From positions 1-21,683 of IMG/VR virus record IMGVR_UViG_3300037258_000817: a stretch of DNA of 21,683 nucleotides. One strand, given 5' to 3'. Position numbers and translations under genes: made by a program. Below the pieces are notes generated by a model. The model had not been told where the DNA came from. It was given only the letters and a program-made list of their open reading frames with translations, and did not search any database. Shown in pieces: positions 11,624-17,291 of this stretch. Positions within the stretch are counted from its first letter, which is position 1. Each line of letters opens with the position of its first letter. The DNA comes from a virus.

Positions 11624-12277
11624 TTATGGTTCGCCGCCGAACCAGACCACCACGCCAGCGATATGGGCGTATAGGCTGAGTTCGACGATTTCATACCTGG
11701 GGTTGATGGGCTTGAGGTACTTCTTGCCGCCATCGACGACGAGCTGCTTGAATGTGGCTTCGTTATCGTGATCGGTGCGGACGACTACGTACTTGCCATG
11801 CGCTGCCTGGACACCGGGGTCGCAGATGATGATGCAGCCTTCCGGGAACTTGGGCTCCATGGAGTCACCGTGGACCCGGAGCGCGAAGCTGCCAGGCCCT
11901 AACTTCTTCGGCACGTCGACCCATTTATCCGCCACCCCGGGCGTGAAAATGTCCATGACTTCCTGTCCTTTACCAGCCTGTACCCAAGAAATCAGAGGAA
12001 CCGAAGTCATAGGGCTGGCTACAGTGCTGGCGTTGAGTAATTCCTCTGTCCCCATCACCTGACCAATCGTGACGTCGAAATAAGCCGCCAAGGCTTCGAT
12101 GGTTTGGGGGTAGGGGCGCTTGCTCTCGCCACTCAGGATCCGTCCCACTGTTGGCTGTTCAAGTTTCGCCTCGGCCGCGAGCTGGGCCTGATTCACCGAG
12201 CCATCACGCTTCAGTAAATGCGGCTTCTTGAGGCGGACCAGGGTCTCGATTGCTGTAGCTGTCTGGGTCTTGGACAT
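11624..12277 (-). CDS. CI/LexA-type phage repressor (HTH plus S24 peptidase)
   Basis: A 217-residue lysogeny repressor. Residues about 28-76 form an HTH (NQAQLAAEAKLEQPTVGRIL...). Residues about 92-217 form a LexA/S24 autoprotease: Ala101-Gly102 in WVQAGKGQE is the probable RecA-stimulated cleavage site, Ser139 in HGDSMEP the nucleophile and Lys177 in TFKQLV the general base. All key residues are present, so SOS induction by self-cleavage is expected. It faces away from the Cro-like gene and is flanked by identical operators at PL and PR. No strong promoter of its own is obvious between 12278 and 12331, so activation or weak maintenance transcription is likely. Confidence 0.95.
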   Translation of the reverse strand: MSKTQTATAIETLVRLKKPHLLKRDGSVNQAQLAAEAKLEQPTVGRILSGESKRPYPQTIEALAAYFDVTIGQVMGTEELLNASTVASPMTSVPLISWVQAGKGQEVMDIFTPGVADKWVDVPKKLGPGSFALRVHGDSMEPKFPEGCIIICDPGVQAAHGKYVVVRTDHDNEATFKQLVVDGGKKYLKPINPRYEIVELSLYAHIAGVVVWFGGEP

Positions 12278-12324
12278 GACCTATTGTCCCGGGCCGACCG
12301 TGTCTTGAGAAATGCGGTAGTGAA

Positions 12325-12352
12325 TTGACATGTATGCGTTAGCGTATATACT
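12325..12352 (+). promoter_or_regulatory. Rightward early promoter PR
   Basis: TTGACA at 12325-12330 and TATACT at 12347-12352, spaced 16 nt, the same architecture as PL. The operator fills the spacer. It drives the Cro-like gene (12383) and the replication arm. Confidence 0.87.
12332..12351. promoter_or_regulatory. Operator OR (20 bp)
   Basis: GTATGCGTTAGCGTATATAC, reverse complement of the copy at 11529-11548. It overlaps the PR spacer and -10. Only one full site is visible at each promoter, unlike the triplet operators of lambda. Confidence 0.8.
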
Positions 12353-12382
12353 AAGGCTGTCATCAACATCAGCCCGGGACTC

Positions 12383-12586
12383 ATGAACGCCAGCCGCACC
12401 GTCAAAGCGATCCTCGATAAGGGCAAGACCCAGGAGGACATCGCGACATATGTGCGCAAGACCACCGGCAACCGTCGGTTCAGTCAGGCGACTGTTAGCC
12501 GGATAAAGAACGGTGCCGACACCAGCTTCACGGTAGGGCAGGCGCTCGAGAAATTGCATGACGAGGTATCCAAACAGGCGGCGTAG
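12383..12586 (+). CDS. Cro-like helix-turn-helix regulator
   Basis: A 67-residue basic protein, MNASRTVKAILDKGKTQEDI..., with an HTH: KGKTQEDIATYVRKTTGNRR then FSQATVSRIKNGADTSFTVG. The second helix SQATVSRIKNG is a typical XRE-type recognition helix. Being the first gene after PR, divergent from the repressor and of this size, it is the functional equivalent of Cro, expected to repress PL/PR during lytic growth. A GGGAC sequence lies just upstream of the ATG. Its stop codon lies within the loop of the following terminator hairpin. Confidence 0.88.
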   Translation: MNASRTVKAILDKGKTQEDIATYVRKTTGNRRFSQATVSRIKNGADTSFTVGQALEKLHDEVSKQAA

Positions 12587-12602
12587 TGCCGCCTCTTTTT
12601 TT
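12576..12602 (+). terminator. Intrinsic terminator overlapping the cro stop codon
   Basis: AGGCGGC (12576-12582), loop GTAGT, GCCGCCT (12588-12594), then C and seven Ts. The TAG stop of the Cro-like gene sits in the loop region. It resembles lambda tR1 in position: read-through or antitermination would be needed for replication genes. Confidence 0.87.
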
Positions 12603-12652
12603 ACCCAGAACGCGGCTTACAAGGCATTACAAGTTTCTTGGAGCGTATTGGA

Positions 12653-13051
12653 ATGGAACAGATCTCGCTCATCCATGAGGATATTTACGAGGCCATCCGC
12701 ACCGATGTCATGGCGCTCGGTGGCACCAAAAAGGTAGGCGTGATGCTGTGGCCGGAGAAGTCTGCCGACAAGGCCGGCGAACTCCTGGCGAATTGCCTCA
12801 ACCGCACCCGCAGCGAGAAGTTGGACCCAGAACAGGTCCTCTTCATCGTCTGTGAGGCGCGCCGCATCGGCGGTTATGCCATAGCGACCTTCCAGAACGA
12901 GCGCGCCAACTTCAAAGCCCCCGAACCCATCGAACCCGAAGATGAGCGCGCGCGGCTATACCGTCAGGTCGTCGGCGCTGCAGAAATCTTCAAGGACGCT
13001 ATGGCGCGCCTTGAGCGCCTGCCGCAAGCGAATCAGCCGGTGAAGAGATGA
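12653..13051 (+). CDS. Putative CII-like phage regulatory protein
   Basis: A 132-residue protein; ATG at 12653 has GGAG 9 nt upstream (a TTG at 12638 is an alternative). The stretch GGTKKVGVMLWPEKSADKAG followed by ELLANCLNRTRSEKLDPEQV and LFIVCEARRIGGY looks like an HTH with a helical tetramer-type region as in phage regulators of the CII class found in this position. The second half (YRQVVGAAEIFKDAMARLER) is a helix. Position after the Cro-like gene and terminator, before the replication genes, is where lambda cII lies. The assignment is mainly positional plus weak pattern. Confidence 0.6.
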   Translation: MEQISLIHEDIYEAIRTDVMALGGTKKVGVMLWPEKSADKAGELLANCLNRTRSEKLDPEQVLFIVCEARRIGGYAIATFQNERANFKAPEPIEPEDERARLYRQVVGAAEIFKDAMARLERLPQANQPVKR

Positions 13052-13236
13052 CCGCCGGCGCCCGCTTGCTCAAGGAGCCGGTCGATCTCGCTGCAGCGCC
13101 GAAGCGCCGCGACGGCACCTTCACCTGGACCGACTACAACGCCGAGAAGCAGGAGTGGATACGTCTGCATCCAGACGCCACGCCTGCCGAGATCCAGCAG
13201 TACGCGCAGCAGCTCACCTACGAGATGGGGCTGTAG
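13048..13236 (+). CDS. Small hypothetical protein (62 aa)
   Basis: A 62-residue protein beginning MTAGARLLKEPVDLAAAPKR and containing WTDYNAEKQEWIRLHPDATP and AEIQQYAQQLTYEMGL. The ATG overlaps the upstream stop (ATGA), and its TAG is directly followed by the ATG of the replication gene (TAGATG). No family is recognised; the acidic/aromatic helical composition suggests a small adaptor. Confidence 0.65.
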   Translation: MTAGARLLKEPVDLAAAPKRRDGTFTWTDYNAEKQEWIRLHPDATPAEIQQYAQQLTYEMGL

Positions 13237-14016
13237 ATGTACGGAAAAGTCTTCCGCCAGATGTATGACTCGACTGTGGCCACCAACTGGAAGGCCCTGG
13301 TCACGTTCCAGCAATTCATCATCCTCGCCGACTCCGATGGCGTCGTCGACATGACGCCCGAAGCCATCAGTCGCTACACCAACATCCCGTTGGAGATCAT
13401 CCAGGCAGGCATTGCTGAGCTCGAGAAACCTGACCCCAAGAGCCGGTCCAAGGAAGCTGAAGGCCGACGCCTGGAGCGCCTGGATCCTGACCGGGAGTGG
13501 GGCTGGTATCTCGTGAACTACGAGTACTACGCCAACCTCCGGACTCGCGAGGAAATCCGGGCCGGGAACCGCGAGCGGAAGCGGCGGCAGAGGGAGAAAG
13601 GGCGTCACGGTGAGTCACACGATGTCACGGATGTCACATCAGGTCACACAAAGTCACTACATATAGATAGAGAGGTAGAGGGAGATAGAGAGAGAAAAGA
13701 CATAAGCAGCACGGAGCCGGCTCTGCCGCCTCTCGTGCCCGTGATCTGCATTCCCCTGAACACTGGGCCCGAATACCCCATCTACCAAGGTCTCTTGGAC
13801 GAGTGGAACGCTCTATATCCAGCCCTGGACGTCCTGCAGGAGCTCAGGAAGATGAGGGCTTGGGTAGATGCCAACCCCAGCAAGCGCAAGACCAAATCCG
13901 GCATCAAGCGCTTCTGTGTGAACTGGCTGAACCGATCCCAGGACCGTGGTGGTTCCGGTGGCAGTGTTCCGCGTGGAACACCCGGCTCGACGCCGAGGGA
14001 CTTCCCTCGCCAATGA
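13237..14016 (+). CDS. Phage replication initiator / helicase-loader-like protein
   Basis: A 259-residue protein. The N-terminal part (TNWKALVTFQQFIILADSDG, MTPEAISRYTNIPLEIIQAG) is a winged-helix of the phage replisome-organiser type, and WGWYLVNYEYYANLRTREEI follows. Residues about 108-150 are highly charged and encode the phased GTCAC repeats. The C-terminal domain (YQGLLDEWNALYPALDVLQE to FCVNWLNRSQDRG) resembles the DnaT/phage primosome C-terminal region that contacts DnaB or ssDNA. It overlaps the dnaB start by 4 nt (ATGA). An initiator with an internal origin next to a replicative helicase parallels lambda O and ori. Confidence 0.82.
   Translation: MYGKVFRQMYDSTVATNWKALVTFQQFIILADSDGVVDMTPEAISRYTNIPLEIIQAGIAELEKPDPKSRSKEAEGRRLERLDPDREWGWYLVNYEYYANLRTREEIRAGNRERKRRQREKGRHGESHDVTDVTSGHTKSLHIDREVEGDRERKDISSTEPALPPLVPVICIPLNTGPEYPIYQGLLDEWNALYPALDVLQELRKMRAWVDANPSKRKTKSGIKRFCVNWLNRSQDRGGSGGSVPRGTPGSTPRDFPRQ
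13604..13705 (+). other. Candidate phage replication origin: six phased GTCAC repeats plus purine-rich tract
   Basis: GTCAC occurs at 13604, 13614, 13624, 13633, 13643 and 13653, with spacings of 10, 10, 9, 10 and 10 bp, so all repeats face one side of the helix. A repetitive AT/purine-rich tract (about 13658-13705, GATAGAGAG-type repeats) follows directly. The pattern resembles initiator binding sites next to an unwinding element inside an initiator gene, as in lambda O. Confidence 0.75.
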
Positions 14017-15359
14017 ACGCCGTCCGCCAAGCCAACATCCAGCAGCCACCGCATAGCATCGAAGCCGAGCAGTCGGTCTTGGGCGGACTGCTGCTGGACA
14101 ACGCGCGCTGGGATGATGCCGTCGAGCATGTGGGCGAGGACGATTTCTACCGCGCCGACCACCGCCTGATCTGGCGCGCCATCGCCGCCTGCCACCAGAA
14201 CAACGTGCCCGTCGACAGCGTGACGCTCTCAGAGCTCTTGCAGCGCCGCGGGCAGCTGGAGAGCGCCGGCGGCTTGGCCTATCTCGCGACCCTGGTGCGC
14301 GACACGCCGACGGCCGAGAACGTAGGGCCCTATGCCCGCATCATCCGCGAGAAGAGCAACGCCAGGCAGGCGCTGGGCATCGCCGGGCGGCTGCGTGAGT
14401 CCGTGACCGCCGAGGACGATGACGCCATCGACAACGCCATCAAGGCGCTGATGTCGCTCAACCAGTCCCAGGAACGACACGAATACGGCATCGCCGAGGT
14501 CATGTCCAAATCCCTGGACTCCCTGGACCGGCTGCATGCCGCTGAAGGGCGGCTAGTGGGTGTGAGCAGCGGCCTTTCCGATCTCGACGCCTGTCTTGGC
14601 GGCTTCCAGCCTTCGGATCTGATCATCGTCGGAGCCCGGCCGAGCCTCGGAAAGACGGCGCTGCTTCTGAATTTCGCCGCCAGGTGCGGCGTGCCCAGCG
14701 GCATCATGAGCGCCGAACAAGGGCACGAGCAGATCGGCATCCGCTTCATCGCCATCAACGGGCACGTCAGCGTGCACAGGATGCGCACCGCCAACCTCAA
14801 CGACGACGACTGGAAGCGCATCAGCGCTGGCAGCAGTGCCACGGCCAAGCTCCAGATATGGCTCAACGACCAGGCATCGCCGACGCTCTCCGACGTCGTG
14901 CGCCAGGCCCGCAAGTGGAAGCACCAGTACGGCATCAAGGTCCTGTACTTGGACTACCTGCAGCGCATCCGCAGCGACAACCCCAAGCTCAACTTCCGCG
15001 AGCGCACAGCCGACGTGGTCATGGGCCTCAAGAGCTTGGCCCGTGAGCTCGGTATCCCCATCGTCGCCCTGGCCATGGTCAACCGCGACGTGGACAAGCG
15101 CGACGACAAACGGCCGTTCATGAGCGACCTCAAGGAAGCCGGCGACATCGAGCAGGAAGCCGACCAGATCCTGATGCTGTATCGCCACGAGGTCTATTTC
15201 CCCAACGATGAAGCCTCCAAGGGCATAGCTGAGATCAACGTCGGAAAGAACAGGCATGGCCCCATCGGCGTCATCCGGTTCGCGTGGCTGGCCGATTACA
15301 TGCGGTTCGAGAACTTGGCCAAGGAAGCGCCGCGCGATGCCTGGAGTCCGCCGGCATGA
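14013..15359 (+). CDS. dnaB: Replicative DNA helicase, DnaB family
   Basis: A 448-residue hexameric 5'-3' helicase for the phage fork. The N-terminal domain (about 14-125) starts PHSIEAEQSVLGGLLLDN with a DDFYRADHRLIWRA segment; the RecA-like domain has Walker A GARPSLGKT (207-215), Walker B around VLYLDYLQRI (310-319), VALAMVNRDVDKRDDKRPFM (351-370, equivalent to the LSQLNR motif, with Ala/Met in place of Ser/Gln) and SDLKEAGDIEQEAD (371-384). ATG at 14013 overlaps the initiator stop. Length is close to bacterial DnaB (about 470). The Leu for Met in Walker A (PSLGKT) is conservative. The open frame extends upstream but only through the initiator gene in another frame. Confidence 0.97.
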   Translation: MNAVRQANIQQPPHSIEAEQSVLGGLLLDNARWDDAVEHVGEDDFYRADHRLIWRAIAACHQNNVPVDSVTLSELLQRRGQLESAGGLAYLATLVRDTPTAENVGPYARIIREKSNARQALGIAGRLRESVTAEDDDAIDNAIKALMSLNQSQERHEYGIAEVMSKSLDSLDRLHAAEGRLVGVSSGLSDLDACLGGFQPSDLIIVGARPSLGKTALLLNFAARCGVPSGIMSAEQGHEQIGIRFIAINGHVSVHRMRTANLNDDDWKRISAGSSATAKLQIWLNDQASPTLSDVVRQARKWKHQYGIKVLYLDYLQRIRSDNPKLNFRERTADVVMGLKSLARELGIPIVALAMVNRDVDKRDDKRPFMSDLKEAGDIEQEADQILMLYRHEVYFPNDEASKGIAEINVGKNRHGPIGVIRFAWLADYMRFENLAKEAPRDAWSPPA

Positions 15360-15724
15360 AGACCGCCGTCCGCGACACCAGCATCGAGACTTACTACGCC
15401 AGCATCCTGGCGCCAGGGGTCGAACTGTCTCAGGCCAATCGCATCGTGGCCTATGTGCTGAGCCATCCCTGCTGCACGCGCCGCGAGATCGCCGCGCACT
15501 TCAAGGCGCTGAATGCCGATGACCCGCTGGGCCAAGAGGCCCGAGTCAGTGCGCGCGTCAACGCGCTGCTCAAGCGCCGGTGGCATGGCCAGACGCTTGT
15601 CATGGAGAGCGATGCCGCGGTGACCGATGCCAAGACCGGCGAGCGTGCTTACCCGCTGTACCCATCGAACTATGGCCGCCAGAAGGCGCTGTTCCCTCAG
15701 ACCGAGGCGAGGCCAGCGCCATGA
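15356..15724 (+). CDS. Hypothetical winged-helix-like protein (122 aa)
   Basis: A 122-residue protein starting MKTAVRDTSIETYYASILAP; ATG overlaps the dnaB stop. The segment NRIVAYVLSHPCCTRREIAA followed by HFKALN and ARVSARVNALLKRRW reads like a winged helix (HTH then wing), usual in small phage regulators or replication accessory proteins. No family is named. It is coupled on both sides by ATGA junctions. Confidence 0.7.
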   Translation: MKTAVRDTSIETYYASILAPGVELSQANRIVAYVLSHPCCTRREIAAHFKALNADDPLGQEARVSARVNALLKRRWHGQTLVMESDAAVTDAKTGERAYPLYPSNYGRQKALFPQTEARPAP

Positions 15725-16206
15725 AGATCGTCAAGTATCCGGATGGTCGCCTGAAGCAGGTCTGCACGCCGGTCACGGCCGAGGAACTGCAGCGCGGAAT
15801 CCTCGATGACTACGGCCAGGACCTGGCGACCATGGGGCAGGAGATGTTGAAGACCTGCGCGGCTACCGGCGGTATCGGCATGGCCGGCCCTCAGGTCGGC
15901 ATCATGCGTCGCGTCATCGTCATCAACCTCTCCGGTCAGCAACATGTCCTCGTCAATCCGGTCATCACGAGCCGTCACGGCAAGTTAGGTGGCAAGGAAG
16001 GCTGCCTGAGCTATCCCGGGCGCCGCGTCTACATCGAACGCTCACGGATGGTGCGCGTCGTCGCCCATACCGACATCTATCGCGACGGCTTCACGGTGTG
16101 GGAACCGATGAACTTCAAGTTCTCGAAGCTCATGGCCGCCGTCGCCCAACACGAGATCGACCACCTGGACGGCCTGTGCCAAGTCGCCCCAAAGGAGAGC
16201 GCGTGA
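15721..16206 (+). CDS. def: Peptide deformylase
   Basis: A 161-residue enzyme that removes the N-formyl group from nascent peptides using a metal ion. All three motifs are visible: GIGMAGPQ at 51-58 (GxGxAAxQ, with Gly for the second Ala), EGCLS at 93-97 with metal ligand Cys95, and HEIDH at 144-148 with two His ligands and catalytic Glu145. The N-terminus MKIVKYPDGRLKQVCTPV is also standard. It is slightly shorter than E. coli Def (169 aa). Phage deformylases are known from cyanophages and some others; it probably supports rapid processing of phage or host proteins during infection. The ATG overlaps the upstream stop. Confidence 0.95.
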   Translation: MKIVKYPDGRLKQVCTPVTAEELQRGILDDYGQDLATMGQEMLKTCAATGGIGMAGPQVGIMRRVIVINLSGQQHVLVNPVITSRHGKLGGKEGCLSYPGRRVYIERSRMVRVVAHTDIYRDGFTVWEPMNFKFSKLMAAVAQHEIDHLDGLCQVAPKESA

Positions 16207-16919
16207 ACGCCCAACCCATGCCCTGCATCGTCGCTATCTGCTGCTGCCTGTACATAGCAACCCTGATGATCTGGTTCTTCCGCACACACTGGGACGACAT
16301 CGGTGGCCCGAGCCTGGTGGCGTGGTTGAACCGAGATCCACGCGGTGGCGCGAACCGCGAGGGCTGGTTCCCGAACTGGATGCAGCTCAGCCTCTATCCC
16401 GATTTCATCATCGGCGGTGCCGAGAACCCTTACATCAAGCGCCGGTATATCTGGCCCCGTATGCAGCTGTTGTGGCAGTTACTGATCGCGGCCGGTGCGC
16501 TGTACTTCCACAGCGGGTGGTGGTTGCTGGCGCTGCTCTCGCCCTATCTGCACGTCATCATCCGCAGTGACGATGACCGGGCATTGCATACCCATCCCTC
16601 CTGGAACTTCTCCATCATCCTGTTGGGAGGTTATGTCGAGGTCGTACCCGACTACGCCGCCATCATGCCGGGCGAGATCATCACGCCGGATAGTCCGATG
16701 CTCTACCTGCGTCGCAACCCCGGCAACGTCGTCTTCCGCCGCGCTAAGTCGCCGCATCGCCTCGTCATCGAACCCGGCGCCGAGCCTGCCGTAACCATCT
16801 TCATCTTCGGCCCAAAGCTGCAGACCTGGGGCTTCCTCTGCCCACAGGGCTTGCGGCATTGGCTTGAGTTCACCGGCGGCGAGAACGACCCAGGCCACAT
16901 CGGCCGGGGCTGCGACTGA
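16203..16919 (+). CDS. Membrane-anchored cupin-like phage protein
   Basis: A 238-residue protein with GTG start overlapping the deformylase stop (GTGA). Residues about 8-26 (CIVAICCCLYIATLMIWFF) form a membrane helix, and about 88-120 (LLWQLLIAAGALYFHSGWWL and onward) form one or two more. The second half contains HTHPSWNFSIILLGGYVEVV and FRRAKSPHRLVIEPG, with His pairs and Gly turns that fit a small cupin barrel. I recall similar phage proteins of unknown function. It would sit in the inner membrane with the cupin probably cytoplasmic. Its function cannot be stated. Confidence 0.7.
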   Translation: MNAQPMPCIVAICCCLYIATLMIWFFRTHWDDIGGPSLVAWLNRDPRGGANREGWFPNWMQLSLYPDFIIGGAENPYIKRRYIWPRMQLLWQLLIAAGALYFHSGWWLLALLSPYLHVIIRSDDDRALHTHPSWNFSIILLGGYVEVVPDYAAIMPGEIITPDSPMLYLRRNPGNVVFRRAKSPHRLVIEPGAEPAVTIFIFGPKLQTWGFLCPQGLRHWLEFTGGENDPGHIGRGCD

Positions 16920-17083
16920 TGGGCCCGGTCTGGTGCGAGCCCTGCAAGCGCATCAAGACCGTGGCCTGCGCCCGCTGCGTCGAGGCAGCAAGTAACCAGG
17001 ACAAGACCAAGACGACACCCGAAACCGTGACAGGAGGGAGCAATGGGAACCATCGAAGAGCGCATCACCAAGATCGTAAGTGA
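16919..17083 (+). CDS. Small zinc-ribbon-like protein (54 aa)
   Basis: ATG at 16919 overlaps the previous stop (TGATG) and opens a 54-codon frame [20 protein letters not shown]... with two CxxC pairs (CEPC, CARC) nine residues apart, a typical small zinc knuckle. The C-terminal 13 residues overlap the start of the acyl carrier protein gene. The cysteine spacing and the overlap style make it likely real, but the tail is probably not structured. Confidence 0.55.
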   Translation: MGPVWCEPCKRIKTVACARCVEAASNQDKTKTTPETVTGGSNGNHRRAHHQDRK

Positions 17084-17291
17084 CCACCTGGCGGTGAAGC
17101 CGGAGGCGGTGACTACGGACGCAAAGTTCGACGAGGACCTGGGCGCTGACAGCCTGGACCAGGTCGAACTCGTCATGGCCATGGAGGAAGAGTTCGAGTG
17201 CGAGTGCCCGGATGAGGACGCGGCCAAGATCAACACCCTTGGTAGTGCCGCCGCCTACTTCCGCCAGCACATGAGCGGCGCCGACGATTGA
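17043..17291 (+). CDS. acpP: Acyl carrier protein
   Basis: An 82-residue acidic [23 protein letters not shown]..., with the phosphopantetheine site DSL (Ser37) in [20 protein letters not shown], which matches bacterial AcpP closely. The second half is shortened and altered relative to AcpP ([20 protein letters not shown]). AGGAGGGAG precedes the ATG. It carries acyl chains on a pantetheine arm in fatty-acid or related synthesis. An ACP in a phage early region is uncommon; it may be a decoy or redirect host lipid or modification chemistry. No acyltransferase is visible in the window. Confidence 0.95.
   Translation: MGTIEERITKIVSDHLAVKPEAVTTDAKFDEDLGADSLDQVELVMAMEEEFECECPDEDAAKINTLGSAAAYFRQHMSGADD

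Noticed and set aside
13604-13657. Short CRISPR-like array of GTCAC units
   Set aside because: Units are only 5 bp with 10-bp spacing and lie inside a coding sequence; this fits initiator binding sites, not repeats with spacers.
14553-15257. Long minus-strand open frames opposite dnaB, and 18434-19330 opposite the methyltransferase fusion
   Set aside because: Both mirror strongly conserved plus-strand proteins. Long antisense frames are common at this GC content; no domain was recognised in them.
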